Shown: positions 1 to 9,178, counted from the first letter of the stretch. The stretch is 64,000 bases of DNA from VAYN01 sp963702075 (GCA_963702075.1 OY969703.1:1550001-1614000), one strand, 5' to 3'. Notes: generated by a model not told the origin, from the sequence alone. A program made the numbers and translations.

Positions 1-35
1 AGGCGCGATTACCTCCTGACCAGTGCCGCTGCGGC

Positions 36-989
36 TTAGCCGACGGCGGTGTCCGCGGCCGCGCGCAGCGGCTGCGAGGACTCGATGAACTCTTCGAGCA
101 GCGGGTTGAACCTCGCCGGTCGCTCGAGCATCGGCAGATGGCCGGTGCGCTCGAAGATCTCCAGCCGCGATTTCGGGATCAGGCGGTGGTATCCGAGCGC
201 CCCCTCGATCGGGACGATCTGATCGTTGAGGCCCCAGACGACCATCGTCGGGATCTCGATCTCCGGCAGCCGCGCGCGCGTGTCGTAGCCCCAGATCTTC
301 GTCAGGGCGTCGTTGAACCCGGGCGCCTGCAGCCCCGGCCGCACCTGCTCGGCGAGCAGCTCGGGCCGCAGCTTGCTGGGGTTGCGGAAGAGGCGGCCGA
401 AGGCGAGCTTGCGACCGCGCGGCCGGGTCCAGAAAGCGCGCCTGTCGCCGCTGAGGAAGGGGATCGCTGCCTGGACGATTCGGCTGGTGGCGTCGAAGGT
501 CCTGCCCTCCCACTCGGCGAAGCTGATCCCGGCGGCCGAGATCAGCACCAGGCGCTCGAAGCGCTCCGGCTCCTCGATCGCCGCCTCGGTGCTGATGAAG
601 CCGCCCATCGAGTTGCCGACCAGGGCGGCGACGCGGTCGATCCCCAGGCGCTCGCAGAAGTCGTGGATCAGGCGCCCGTAGGCGCCCATCGAGATCTCCC
701 AAGAAGGCATCGGACTGTCGCCGAAGCCCGGCAGGTCCAGGGCGATCGCCCGGTGCGTACGGCCGAAGTAGGGAAGGTTCTCGAGCCAGTTGCGCCAGCA
801 GCCGGCGATGCCGTGGATGAAGATGATCGGGTCGCCCTCGCCGATTTCGACGTAGTTGACCGCCTCGGCCCCCGGCAGGTCGACCTGGTGCAGGTGCTCC
901 CGCCAGTCGATCTTCAGCCACTCCGGATCCGGGTTGCCGTAGTCGGCGGCAGGGAACAACGGCTCGGGGTGCTCGGGCCGATCAGGCAT
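36..989 (-). CDS. alpha/beta-fold hydrolase
   Basis: Soluble alpha/beta hydrolase of 317 aa, the usual length. Visible motifs are the oxyanion segment HGIAG (about residues 59-63), the nucleophile elbow GNSMGG with Ser127, an acid in WGLNDQ near residue 250 and the catalytic His in GHLPMLERP near 283, so the Ser-Asp-His triad is complete. It overlaps the end of the upstream folate-type gene by 8 bp, which suggests translational coupling in a two-gene operon. The substrate cannot be read from the sequence; esterase, lactonase or C-C bond hydrolase are all possible. Confidence 0.88.
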   Translation of the reverse strand: MPDRPEHPEPLFPAADYGNPDPEWLKIDWREHLHQVDLPGAEAVNYVEIGEGDPIIFIHGIAGCWRNWLENLPYFGRTHRAIALDLPGFGDSPMPSWEISMGAYGRLIHDFCERLGIDRVAALVGNSMGGFISTEAAIEEPERFERLVLISAAGISFAEWEGRTFDATSRIVQAAIPFLSGDRRAFWTRPRGRKLAFGRLFRNPSKLRPELLAEQVRPGLQAPGFNDALTKIWGYDTRARLPEIEIPTMVVWGLNDQIVPIEGALGYHRLIPKSRLEIFERTGHLPMLERPARFNPLLEEFIESSQPLRAAADTAVG

Positions 990-1695
990 AGCCCATTCTT
1001 TCCAGAACCGGGATCTCGCGGATCTGCGGTGGCTGCAGATGGTCCCAGAGGATGCCGCGGGGGCGCGGGTACTGGCGGTCGATCTCGATCACCGCGCGCG
1101 GCGTCGCGATCAGGTCGCAGGGTAGGTCGTGGTCGGTGACCATCAGGTGCTGGCGGAGGATCTGGATCGGGTGGACGGTGGTGGCGACCGTGGTGTGTTC
1201 GTCGATCTTGCCGGCGGCGCTGAGGATTCCGTACTCGAGGTCGTGGTAGCCGCCGCCTTTGCCGACCCGGGCGCCGCTGAGGTTGACCGCGACCGAACCG
1301 CAGAGGACGAAGTCGATCTCCGGCAGGTCGTCGAGAGCGACGACGCGCCCGTGCTTGAGCGCCCCCTTGATCGTCGCCGCCTCTTTCATCGCCGCTTTCG
1401 AGAGCTTTTTCGGTTCCAGGACCCGGAAGGGATGGGGATCGCGCAGCCGCGGCACCGCCATGATCACTGTCTTGCCCTCTTCGAGGGCGATCCGGCGGGC
1501 GTGCGTCTGCGGCGAGTCGGGGTTTGCCTTGATCACCCGCGTTCGCTTCCAGAGCCGGTGCCCGGCCAGCTTCTCGGCGGCGAGTTTGGCGCCGGCGAAG
1601 TTCGGGATGCGGCCCTCCGCCCCCGGGAAGCGGGAGACGCCCTCTCGTTCCATCGCCGCCCAGACCTCCGCGCGGACCTCGTCCTTGGTTCGCAT
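982..1695 (-). CDS. 5-formyltetrahydrofolate cyclo-ligase family protein
   Basis: Member of the 5-formyl-THF cyclo-ligase superfamily (237 aa). The family fingerprint GKGGGYHDLEYG lies in the C-terminal half, with IALEEGKTVIMAVPRLR before it. Classical enzymes convert 5-formyl-THF to methenyl-THF with ATP, but this longer form resembles the MTHFSD-like branch whose activity is not settled. A reading frame continues 36 codons further upstream to 1803, but the Met at 1695 (MRTKDEVRAEVW) is where family-like sequence begins, so I place the start there. The last 8 bp overlap the hydrolase start. Confidence 0.8.
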   Translation of the reverse strand: MRTKDEVRAEVWAAMEREGVSRFPGAEGRIPNFAGAKLAAEKLAGHRLWKRTRVIKANPDSPQTHARRIALEEGKTVIMAVPRLRDPHPFRVLEPKKLSKAAMKEAATIKGALKHGRVVALDDLPEIDFVLCGSVAVNLSGARVGKGGGYHDLEYGILSAAGKIDEHTTVATTVHPIQILRQHLMVTDHDLPCDLIATPRAVIEIDRQYPRPRGILWDHLQPPQIREIPVLERMGYA

Positions 1696-1766
1696 CTGGG
1701 CGAAAGATATCCGCCGGAGCTGCCGATATACCGGGCACATGCGAAATTGCAGGGGAGAGATACCGC

Positions 1767-1794
1767 TTGAGCGAACTATCCGAGTGCCTAGACT
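1767..1794 (+). promoter_or_regulatory. putative sigma70-type promoter of the L,D-transpeptidase gene
   Basis: TTGAGC (1767-1772) and TAGACT (1789-1794) are separated by 16 bp, in the gap between the divergent folate-type gene and the L,D-transpeptidase start at 1841. Only pattern resemblance supports this. Confidence 0.35.
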
Positions 1795-1840
1795 TATGGG
1801 CACCGGGTGAGTCCTCCAACCGAGAGCGGTTCCAGTCGAG

Positions 1841-2881
1841 ATGGGTAAGAGAACTTCAATAGCGGTGGTCGTCGTCGCCGTGGTGCTGGTCGCCGTGGTC
1901 GGCGGCGCCTACGCCTACGACAGCTCGCAGAAGGACAAGATCGCCGACGGCGTCACCGTCGCCGGGGTCGATGTCGGGGGCATGAGCGAAGCGCAGGCCA
2001 CCGCCGCCGTGCGCCGCAAGCTGCTCTCCCCGCTGCGGCACTCCCTCGTCGTCACCTTCGACGGGCAGACCTGGAAGCTCCCCGGCAAGAAGCTGAAGAT
2101 TCGCGCCGACGTCGGCTCGGCGGTCGAAGAAGCCGTCGAAGCGAGCCAGGAAGGCGGCTTCCCGGGGCGTCTCGTGCGCTACGTCAGCGGCGGCGAAGTC
2201 GACGAAAAGATCTCGCCGCAGGTTGCCTACTCGCAGCCGGCGATCAACCGCTTCGTCCGCCACGTCGCCGAAGAAGTCGACCGCGAACCGCAGAACGCCG
2301 ACGTCGAACCGACTCCCGACTCGCTCGAAGTCGTCGCTGGCCGCAGTGGGCGCAAGCTGCGCGACAACCTCTTGGAAAAGAAGCTCAAGGCAGCGGTCCT
2401 GAACGCGAACGCGTCGCACAAGATCGTAGCCGCGGTGCACTCGATCGAGCCCGAAGTGACCAAGAGCGAGGTCGCCGCCCAGTACCCGTCCTACATCACC
2501 GTCGACCGTGGCACCTTCACCCTTCGCCTCTGGCAGCACCTGAAGCTGGCGAAGGAATACACCGTCGCCGTCGGCATGGAAGGCTTGGAAACTCCGGAAG
2601 GTCTCTACGCGATCCAGGAAAAGGAAGAAAACCCGGTCTGGCACGTGCCGGACTCCGCCTGGGCCGGCAGCCTCGCCGGGCAGACGATCCCGCCCGGGCC
2701 CGCGGACCCGATCAAGGCGCGCTGGATGGGGATCTACGAAGGCGCCGGCATCCACGGCACCGAAGAGACCTACTCGCTCGGCCACGCCGAATCCCACGGC
2801 TGCATCCGGATGGCGATTCCCGACGTTGAAGAACTGTATGACCTCGTCGAAGTGGGGACGCCGGTTTACATCGGTAACTAG
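1841..2881 (+). CDS. L,D-transpeptidase (YkuD domain) with N-terminal anchor
   Basis: Cell-wall enzyme of 346 aa, predicted to make 3-3 peptidoglycan cross-links or attach proteins to the wall. A basic start (MGKRT) precedes one hydrophobic segment (about residues 7-25) that anchors or exports it. The middle region (VTVAGVDVGGMSEAQAT) looks like the peptidoglycan-binding type 4 / VanW-linked domain, and the C-terminal 120 residues are YkuD. The active-site signature is His in GIHGTEE followed by SHGCIR with Cys321 as nucleophile. A putative promoter lies 50-75 bp upstream. No clear ribosome binding site is visible at the ATG. Confidence 0.92.
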   Translation: MGKRTSIAVVVVAVVLVAVVGGAYAYDSSQKDKIADGVTVAGVDVGGMSEAQATAAVRRKLLSPLRHSLVVTFDGQTWKLPGKKLKIRADVGSAVEEAVEASQEGGFPGRLVRYVSGGEVDEKISPQVAYSQPAINRFVRHVAEEVDREPQNADVEPTPDSLEVVAGRSGRKLRDNLLEKKLKAAVLNANASHKIVAAVHSIEPEVTKSEVAAQYPSYITVDRGTFTLRLWQHLKLAKEYTVAVGMEGLETPEGLYAIQEKEENPVWHVPDSAWAGSLAGQTIPPGPADPIKARWMGIYEGAGIHGTEETYSLGHAESHGCIRMAIPDVEELYDLVEVGTPVYIGN

Positions 2882-2923
2882 TCGCGCGCAGGACGACGGG
2901 CGGCGGGGACGAATCAACGTCCC

Positions 2924-3811
2924 GTGAACTGGGAAGAGGCACTTTCTCTTTACGACCGTGACCTGCGGGCGCGGGGGTCGGCCGAGCGGACGCGGCGGGC
3001 CTATGGCGTCGATCTCGGCGGTTTCGCCGAGTGGGCGGGTGAGCTGGGGCTGGGACCGGCGGAGGTTCGCCACCGCGACGTGCGCCGCTACGGCGCCGGC
3101 CTCTCCAACGCCGGCGCTGCCCCGGCGACGGTCGCCCGCAAGCTGGCGGCGATCCGCGGCCTCTACAGCTTCCTGGTCCGCACCGAGCGCGCCGGTTCCA
3201 ACCCGGCCGAGCTGGTCTCCAGCCCGAAGCGCTCCGAGAAGCTGCCGAACGTCCTAACCACCGAGCAGATGCGCTCGCTGCTGGAGCGGATCCCGGCGCG
3301 GACGCCGCTGGAGCTGCGTGACCGGGCGATGCTGGAGCTCGCCTACTCCTGCGGCCTGCGCTGCGAGGAGATCGTCAACCTCGACCTCGGCGCCCTCGAC
3401 TTCGAGACCGAGCAGCTGCGGGTGCTCGGCAAGGGGTCGAAGGAGCGGCTGCTCCCGGTCGGCGAGCCCGCCCAGCGCGCCCTGCGCCGCTACCTCGACA
3501 AAGGCCGCCACGCCCTGACCACCGATCGGCGCGAGAACGCGCTCTTTCTCTCGAAGAGCGGCCGCCGCCTCTCCAACTCCGACGTGACGCGCCGCCTCGG
3601 CCTCTGGACCCGCGAGGCCGCCCTCGCCGCCGGGGTCTCCCCGCATTCACTTAGGCATTCCTTTGCAACGCATCTGCTCGAGGGGGGTGCCGATCTGCGT
3701 ACGATTCAGGAGTTACTGGGCCATGCGTCGATCTCGACCACCCAGGTCTACACCCGGGTCGACGCCGCCAGACTTCGCGACACCTACGCCGCCAGCCATC
3801 CCCGCGCATGA
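2924..3811 (+). CDS. tyrosine recombinase, XerC/XerD type
   Basis: Site-specific recombinase of 295 aa, the typical Xer length. The N-terminal SAM-like core-binding domain is followed by a catalytic domain with Arg in YSCGLRCEEI, Lys in GKGSKERLLP, HSLRHSFATH, LLGHASISTT and the nucleophile Tyr in TQVYTRV. The start is GTG. It sits 35 bp upstream of a sigma factor gene on the same strand, away from both integrated elements, so it is probably the chromosomal dimer-resolution enzyme rather than an element integrase. Whether it is XerC or XerD is not decidable here. Confidence 0.9.
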   Translation: MNWEEALSLYDRDLRARGSAERTRRAYGVDLGGFAEWAGELGLGPAEVRHRDVRRYGAGLSNAGAAPATVARKLAAIRGLYSFLVRTERAGSNPAELVSSPKRSEKLPNVLTTEQMRSLLERIPARTPLELRDRAMLELAYSCGLRCEEIVNLDLGALDFETEQLRVLGKGSKERLLPVGEPAQRALRRYLDKGRHALTTDRRENALFLSKSGRRLSNSDVTRRLGLWTREAALAAGVSPHSLRHSFATHLLEGGADLRTIQELLGHASISTTQVYTRVDAARLRDTYAASHPRA

Positions 3812-3845
3812 GACAAATCCCCGCAAATCAGCATAGGATCGCCTG

Positions 3846-4619
3846 ATGGACACGGGCGTGAAGGAAGTCGAGCTGCGCGACCTGTGGCGGCGCTATAAGG
3901 ACCAGGGGGACAACACCGCCCGCGAGCGCCTCGTCGTCGCCTACTCGCCGATGGTCAAATTTGTCGCCGGCCGCCTCGGCGCCGGGCTGCCCTCGCACGT
4001 CGAAGACGCCGACCTGATCTCCTACGGCCTGGTCGGCCTGATCGGCGCGATCGAGCGCTTCGAGCCCGAGCGCGGCATCAAATTCGAGACCTTTGCGATG
4101 ACCCGGATCCGCGGCGCAATCATCGACGAACTGCGCTCGCTCGACTGGGTGCCGCGCTCGGTCCGCTCGCGCGCCCGTGAAATCGAACAGGTCCAGGCGA
4201 AGCTCGAGCACGAGTTGCAGCGGGCGCCGAGCGAGAGCGAGCTCGCCGCCAAGCTCAACATGACCGAGGAAGAACTGCAGGGCGCGCTGCTGGAGATCGC
4301 CAACTCCTCCGTCTACGCGCTCGACGAGCTCTGGACCGTCTCCGACTCTTCCGGCGACCAGGTCTCGCTGCTCGACACGATCGCCGACGATGGCGCCGCC
4401 GACCCGCAGGAGGCGCTGGCGACGACGGAGGTCAAGGACCGTCTCACCGAGGCGATCGGTGGGCTGCCCGAGCGCGAGCAGCTTGTCGTCGCCCTCTACT
4501 ACTACGAGAACCTGACCCTGCGTGAGATCGGCGAGGTCCTCGGCGTCACCGAGTCGCGGGTCTCCCAGCTGCACACGAAGGCCGTGATGCGGCTGAAATC
4601 GCATCTGCAGCAGGGTTGA
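3846..4619 (+). CDS. whiG: RNA polymerase sigma factor, FliA/WhiG (group 3)
   Basis: Alternative sigma factor of 257 aa. Region 2 is recognisable in DADLISYGLVGLIGAIERF and FETFAMTRIRGAIIDELR; region 3 contains RAPSESELAAKLNMTEEEL; region 4 is a helix-turn-helix, LTLREIGEVLGVTESRVSQ. The layout and length fit the sigma-28/WhiG class that controls motility or sporulation genes in other bacteria. No flagellar genes are in this window, so the regulon is open. It follows the Xer gene closely and may share a transcript. Confidence 0.9.
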   Translation: MDTGVKEVELRDLWRRYKDQGDNTARERLVVAYSPMVKFVAGRLGAGLPSHVEDADLISYGLVGLIGAIERFEPERGIKFETFAMTRIRGAIIDELRSLDWVPRSVRSRAREIEQVQAKLEHELQRAPSESELAAKLNMTEEELQGALLEIANSSVYALDELWTVSDSSGDQVSLLDTIADDGAADPQEALATTEVKDRLTEAIGGLPEREQLVVALYYYENLTLREIGEVLGVTESRVSQLHTKAVMRLKSHLQQG

Positions 4620-4662
4620 GGCCACGGGGGCTTACGGCCTCCCGTTGGTACCTTGGGCCGGC

Positions 4663-5310
4663 ATGAGCGCCGATGCCACCTGCGCGATCTGCGGCCGGAC
4701 GATCCTGGCCGGCGAGCGCGTACACGGCTTCGTCGAGGGGGGAGAGGAGCGAACGGTCTGCGAGCTCTGCGTGGCGCGGGCGGAGCGGCTGGGCTGGCGC
4801 CCGGCGGGTGAGCCGGAGCCCGAGCGGCCGTCGAACGGACACGAGGGCCGCTGGCGCCTACGCGGGCTGCTGCGACGCTCGGCCCGGCGCCCTGGCTCGC
4901 CTGCGCCGGCAACCCCACCCACGGCCGATCCCGTCTCGGCCCCGGTCAAGCGCTCGCGTCCCCTGCCGCCTCTGGACCCTGCCGCGCCGACTCCGTTCCA
5001 GCGCGCCGTCGCCCGTTTCAACTCCAGCGACGGTGGGCGCACCGTCGTTGGGCTGACCCGTACGCTCGGCAAGCCCTCGGTCTCGGTCGGTGCCGCCGCC
5101 GGCAGGCCAAACGAGGTCCGGGTCACCGTCGCCTGGGAGCTCTCCTGGTATCAGTGGGGCGTCGACATCGGCGACGAGCTGCGTCCCGTCTTCCAGATCG
5201 ACAAGGGCCGCGAGATCGATCAGCTCGACCGCGCGGCTCGGCAGTGGAACGCCTCGGTCGGCGAGGACGGCCGGCTGGCGCTGGTCGGCGAACGGGCCGC
5301 GCAGCGATGA
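4663..5310 (+). CDS. zinc-ribbon-like protein of unknown function
   Basis: Protein of 215 aa with an N-terminal CxxC...CxxC unit (CAICGRTI then CELC) that probably binds one zinc ion. A Pro/Arg-rich linker (about residues 50-110) leads to a C-terminal domain (from TPFQRAVARFN) containing Trp-rich WELSWYQWGVDIGDEL. I do not recognise that domain. The frame opens at a TTG at 4645, but the ATG at 4663 directly before the zinc motif is preferred. Its stop overlaps the start of the RNase H gene (ATGA), indicating coupling. Confidence 0.7.
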   Translation: MSADATCAICGRTILAGERVHGFVEGGEERTVCELCVARAERLGWRPAGEPEPERPSNGHEGRWRLRGLLRRSARRPGSPAPATPPTADPVSAPVKRSRPLPPLDPAAPTPFQRAVARFNSSDGGRTVVGLTRTLGKPSVSVGAAAGRPNEVRVTVAWELSWYQWGVDIGDELRPVFQIDKGREIDQLDRAARQWNASVGEDGRLALVGERAAQR

Positions 5311-5717
5311 GACGGGTCACGGTCAACGTCGACGGCGGCGCCCGCGGCAACCCCGGCCCGGCGGCGATCGGCGCCGTCCTGCGCGACGACGCGGGGCAGG
5401 TGCTGGAGGAAGTGGGGGAGACGATCGGCGAGGCGACCAACAACGTGGCCGAGTACAAGGCGCTGCTGCGGGGAATCGAACTGGCCGCCGCCCAGGGAGC
5501 CTCCGACCTCGAGCTGATCGGCGACTCGGAGCTGATCGTGCGGCAGGTCGAAGGCAAGTACAAGGTCAAAAACGCGGGGATCAAACCGCTGCACGCGGAG
5601 GTCAAGCGAGCGCTCGGCGGCTTCAACTCCTGGTCGATCCGCCACGTGCGCCGGGCCGAGAACGCCGACGCGGACCGCCTCGTCAATCAGGCCCTGGACG
5701 GTGTGCTCGATGGCTGA
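5307..5717 (+). CDS. ribonuclease H-like protein (RNase HI family)
   Basis: Short RNase HI-type nuclease (136 aa), predicted to cut the RNA strand of RNA/DNA hybrids. Catalytic carboxylates are visible: Asp in VNVDGGARGNPG, Glu in NNVAEYKALLRG and Asp in LIGDSELIVRQ, with a late Asp in ENADADRLVN. The order and spacing match the single-domain actinobacterial enzymes. The ATG overlaps the stop of the zinc-ribbon gene, and its own end overlaps the next gene by 8 bp, so 4663-6201 reads as a tight three-gene operon. Confidence 0.9.
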   Translation: MRRVTVNVDGGARGNPGPAAIGAVLRDDAGQVLEEVGETIGEATNNVAEYKALLRGIELAAAQGASDLELIGDSELIVRQVEGKYKVKNAGIKPLHAEVKRALGGFNSWSIRHVRRAENADADRLVNQALDGVLDG

Positions 5718-6201
5718 GCCGATCGACCCCGGCGTCGACATCGGCCACGTCCACCTCAAGGTCGCCGACGTCGACCGCGCCCTCGAGTTCTACTGCGGCA
5801 TCCTCGGCTTCGAGTTGCAGCAGCGCTGGGGCGCCGACGCCGCCTTCGTCTCCGCCGGCGGCTACCACCACCACATCGGCCTCAACTCCTGGTCCTCGAA
5901 GGGCGGCTCGCCGCCGCCGCCCGGGACCACCGGTCTCTTCCATACCGCCATCCGCTATCCGACCCGCCGCGCCCTCGCCGACGCTCTGCGCCGCCTCAGC
6001 GAGGCCGGCTGGCCGCTGGAGGGCGCCTCCGACCACGGCGTCAGCGAGGCGCTCTACCTCTCCGACCCCGACAGCAACGGCGTCGAGCTCTACTGGGACC
6101 GCCCCCGCGAGGAGTGGCCGCGGCCACCCGAGGGGGAAGGCGTCCAGATGGGCACCCTCCCCCTCGATCTCGACGACCTGATCTCCGAGCTGCGCGACTA
6201 G
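5710..6201 (+). CDS. VOC-family dioxygenase/glyoxalase-like protein (CatE type)
   Basis: Vicinal-oxygen-chelate protein (163 aa) made of two beta-alpha-beta-beta-beta modules. Metal ligands are apparent in DIGHVHLKV, GLFHTAIRY and GVELYWDRP, the pattern of catechol-2,3-dioxygenase-like enzymes. GYHHHIGLNSW and DPDSNGVELYWD are typical of the CatE group. The substrate is not predictable. The ATG at 5710 lies inside the RNase H coding end. Its stop overlaps the stop of the convergent protease gene by 4 bp. Confidence 0.85.
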   Translation: MAEPIDPGVDIGHVHLKVADVDRALEFYCGILGFELQQRWGADAAFVSAGGYHHHIGLNSWSSKGGSPPPPGTTGLFHTAIRYPTRRALADALRRLSEAGWPLEGASDHGVSEALYLSDPDSNGVELYWDRPREEWPRPPEGEGVQMGTLPLDLDDLISELRD

Positions 6202-7022
6202 GCGCCGAGGATCGCGCCGACCAGGCTCGGGTTGAACGGCTGGGTCCCGGGGACCAGGTGCAGTTCCGGGAACCCGTGGCTGTGGGCGTAGGCCAGCTCG
6301 CGACTGAGATCGCCGACTCCGTTGGTGCCGGCCAGGGGCGCCAGCTGCAGGGTCGAGAGGACGCCGATCGCCTGTCCGGCTTCGTTCATGAAGCCGCTGC
6401 CGGAGTCGCCGGGGACGCCGGGGGTGACGGTGACGACGATGTGGCTCCAGCCGCCGCCTTCGTTCTGGACCACGGTGCCCTGCTTCGGACTCAGCTTGGC
6501 GATCCCGCCGCGCAGCTCCGAGTTGCCGTAGGAGAAGACGGTCGAGCCGAGGCCGCCGACGGTGCCGACGCCGGTCGGGCCGCCGTAACCGGGGACCGAG
6601 GGATTGACCTTGCCGACGTCGGTGGGGTCGAGCCTGATCAGCGCCAGGTCGTTGTAGGCGCAGGTGTCGGGGTCGCTCCCGCCGGCCGCCTGCATCGCCA
6701 GCCAGGAGTTGTAAGCGAGGGTTCCGGGCTTGCTCGCGCCGGTCACTTCGATCGGCGTCCCCAGCGGCAGCGAGCCGCTGCTGCAACCGTCGGTTTCGGT
6801 CTGCCCGCCGGTGCCCGAGCAGTGGGCGGCCTGGCCGAGGTAGACCGTCGGGCCTTCCTCGAAGACGAAGTTGGAGGTGCATTGGGCGCCTGCGGTGAAG
6901 ACCTGGACCCCCGGATGCACGGTGGCGCCGGTGGCCGGCGCCCAGGCCGAGGCCAGCGGGGGTAGGAGCATCGGGGCGGCCATGCTCAGCAAAAGGGCAA
7001 GGACGAGTTTGGCTTTGGTCAC
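6198..7022 (-). CDS. secreted trypsin-like serine protease
   Basis: Exported chymotrypsin-fold protein (274 aa). The N-terminus MTKAKLVLALLLSM...ASA is a clear signal peptide with cleavage near residue 27. The triad can be placed: His in GQAAHCSG, Asp in NDLALIRLD and Ser in PGDSGSGF. A Cys in AQCTSN and the Cys in AAHC probably form the conserved disulfide. It is transcribed convergently with the VOC gene. The substrate is unknown. Confidence 0.85.
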   Translation of the reverse strand: MTKAKLVLALLLSMAAPMLLPPLASAWAPATGATVHPGVQVFTAGAQCTSNFVFEEGPTVYLGQAAHCSGTGGQTETDGCSSGSLPLGTPIEVTGASKPGTLAYNSWLAMQAAGGSDPDTCAYNDLALIRLDPTDVGKVNPSVPGYGGPTGVGTVGGLGSTVFSYGNSELRGGIAKLSPKQGTVVQNEGGGWSHIVVTVTPGVPGDSGSGFMNEAGQAIGVLSTLQLAPLAGTNGVGDLSRELAYAHSHGFPELHLVPGTQPFNPSLVGAILGA

Positions 7023-7293
7023 GTGCGCCTCCTCGGTAAAAAGACGCGACGCGGAGGAGGAGCGTCAGGGCAACCGTGGCCAGGGAAAACGACGGTGCCG
7101 AAACGGGGAAAGGCCCCTCCTCTGCGTCGCGTCAGGGGATGGATCAATGTGGGAACAAGAGCACCTTACCCAATAATTGGTACGGAAAACCACGAATTTC
7201 GAAAAGCTGACGCTGGATGTCACCCCGGGCGTCCCAGCCAGGGAGCCAAAAAGCAGGCAGATGAGGCGGGATCGTTAGCCTGAACCGCCGGTC

Positions 7294-8736
7294 ATGTCAT
7301 CGATCGACGCCAGCAACAGCGCCCCTGCCGAGAAGCGGCAGCACTACGGGATCACCTTCGCCGTTCTCGCGCTCGGCGGCGCCTCTTACGCGCTCCTGCA
7401 GTCGGCGGTGGCGCCCGCCCTGCCGGCGATCCAGGAAGACCTGCACGCTTCAGCCGCCGCCACCGCCTGGCTGCTGACCGGTTACCTGCTGAGCGCCTCG
7501 GTGCTGACGCCGATCGTCGGCCGGCTCGGCGACATGTACGGGAAGGAGCGCACGCTGGTTGTCGCGCTGGGGGTCCTGACCTTCGGCACCTTCCTCGCGG
7601 CGATCTCGCACACGATCGGGATGCTGATCTTCGCCCGGATCGTGCAGGGCTCCGGCGGCGCCATCTTCCCGCTCGCCTTCGGCATCATCCGCGACGAGTT
7701 CCCGCCCGCGAAAGGCGCCCAGGGGATCGCGATGATCTCGGCCATCCTCGGGATCGGCGGTGGGCTGGGGATCGTCCTCGCCGGCCCGATCCTCGCCGTC
7801 TTCAACTACCACTGGCTCTTCTGGCTGCCGCTGATCGCGGTCGCGGCCGCCACCGTGGCGACGATCTTCTTCGTCCCGGAATCGCCGGTGAAGTCCCCCG
7901 GCAAGATCGACTGGGGCGGGGCGCTGCTGCTCTCCGCCTGGCTGGTGCTGCTGCTGCTCGGGATCACCCAGACGGGGGAATGGGGGTGGGGCGACGGGCG
8001 GGTGATCGGGATGATCGCCGCCGCGCTGGCGGTGCTGGTCGTCTGGGTCCGCTTCGAGACCCGCGCCGCCGAGCCCCTCGTCGACATGGCGATGATGCGG
8101 ATCCGCGGCGTCTGGACCGTCAACGCCGCCGCCTTCCTCGTCGGCGCCGGCATGTACAGCTCGTTCATCCTCTTCCCGGAGTTCACCGAGGCGCCGACCA
8201 GCTCCGGCTACGGCTTCGGCGCCTCGGTCACCCAGGCCGGCCTCTTCCTGCTGCCCTGCACGCTGATGATGCTGATCGTCAGCCCGATCGCCGGCTGGCT
8301 GGCGAGCCGCGTCGGCTCCCGGGTCACCCTGATCGCCGGCTCCCTCGCCTCGGCGCTGGCCTTCGGCCTGATCACCGTCAGCCACACCCAGCCGATCGAC
8401 GTCTACGTCTCCACCGCTCTTCTCGGCGCCGGCATCGGCCTCGCTTTCGCCTCCCTGGCCAACCTGATCATCGACGCCGTCCCGCCCCAACAGACCGCGG
8501 TGGCGACCGGCATGAACACCGTTATGCGAACCCTCGGCGGCTCCGTCGGCGGTCAGCTCGGCGCCAGCCTGATCGCCGGCACCGCCACCGCTGCCGGCCT
8601 TCCGACCAACCACGGCTTCACCCTCGCCTTCATGCTGGCCGCCGGCGCCAGCCTCCTCGCCGCGGTCGCGAGCTTCGCGGTGCCGCGTCCGCCGCGCGGA
8701 CGGTTCGAAGGCGCGCTGATCTCCGAGCCGGCGTAG
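7294..8736 (+). CDS. MFS drug/metabolite exporter, DHA2 (EmrB/QacA) family
   Basis: Integral membrane protein of 480 aa with about 14 hydrophobic segments, the number expected for the DHA2 proton antiporters. Motif A appears as GRLGDMYGKERTLV in the loop after TM2, and WLLTGYLLSASVLTPIVG is the usual TM2 signature. It probably exports a toxic or secondary compound. It stands alone with 271 bp upstream of unannotated sequence in which I see no gene. Confidence 0.9.
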   Translation: MSSIDASNSAPAEKRQHYGITFAVLALGGASYALLQSAVAPALPAIQEDLHASAAATAWLLTGYLLSASVLTPIVGRLGDMYGKERTLVVALGVLTFGTFLAAISHTIGMLIFARIVQGSGGAIFPLAFGIIRDEFPPAKGAQGIAMISAILGIGGGLGIVLAGPILAVFNYHWLFWLPLIAVAAATVATIFFVPESPVKSPGKIDWGGALLLSAWLVLLLLGITQTGEWGWGDGRVIGMIAAALAVLVVWVRFETRAAEPLVDMAMMRIRGVWTVNAAAFLVGAGMYSSFILFPEFTEAPTSSGYGFGASVTQAGLFLLPCTLMMLIVSPIAGWLASRVGSRVTLIAGSLASALAFGLITVSHTQPIDVYVSTALLGAGIGLAFASLANLIIDAVPPQQTAVATGMNTVMRTLGGSVGGQLGASLIAGTATAAGLPTNHGFTLAFMLAAGASLLAAVASFAVPRPPRGRFEGALISEPA

Positions 8737-8740
8737 CTCG

Positions 8741-9178
8741 TCAGCCGATCTTCTCCGCCAGCTCGACGATGACGCCCTCGGGCCCGCGAACGTAACAGAG
8801 CTTGTAGCTGTTTCCGTAGGACACCACCTCACCGACGAGCTCGGCCCCTTTGGCCCGTAGACGCGCGAGGGTGGCGTCGAGATCGTCGACGGCGAAGCAG
8901 AGATGGCTGAGGCCGGGCGTGTTCACCGGGGCCTCCGGGTCGCCGCCCTGCAGCGGCGGTGAGTTGAACTTCACCAGCTCGATGCGACCGTGCCCGTCCG
9001 GGGTCTGCACGAACGCGAGGTCCGACCGGACTCCCTCGACCCCGACGATGCGGTCGACCTCGCTTCCTTCGACCGACCCCTCGCCGTCCAGCTCGAGGCC
9101 CAGCGCTTCGAAGAACTCGATCGCGGCCGCGAGGTCCGCGACGACGATGCTGACGTGGTCCATCCGTTCGATCGTCAT
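8741..9178 (-). CDS. VOC family protein (glyoxalase-like)
   Basis: Single-chain VOC protein (145 aa). It begins MTIERMDHVSIVVADL, the standard first strand with a metal-ligand His, and has GLSHLCFAVDDLDATLARL and GPEGVIVELAEKIG for the remaining ligands. The reading frame stays open far upstream, but only the part from 9178 looks like a VOC protein. It is divergent from the helicase gene, with about 100 bp between them. Confidence 0.85.
   Translation of the reverse strand: MTIERMDHVSIVVADLAAAIEFFEALGLELDGEGSVEGSEVDRIVGVEGVRSDLAFVQTPDGHGRIELVKFNSPPLQGGDPEAPVNTPGLSHLCFAVDDLDATLARLRAKGAELVGEVVSYGNSYKLCYVRGPEGVIVELAEKIG

Noticed and set aside
138..1139. Long plus-strand open frame opposite the alpha/beta hydrolase
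   Set aside because: Its translation is Arg/Ala/Val-rich without motifs and lies antisense to a hydrolase with a full catalytic triad; typical shadow frame in high-GC DNA.
2924..3811. Xer-like recombinase as an element integrase
   Set aside because: It has no att repeats or cargo nearby and adjoins a sigma factor in normal chromosomal sequence; a housekeeping Xer role is more likely.
7023..7283. Open frames between the protease and the MFS gene
   Set aside because: Translations are basic and low-complexity, there is no ribosome binding site, and they overlap the protease promoter region.
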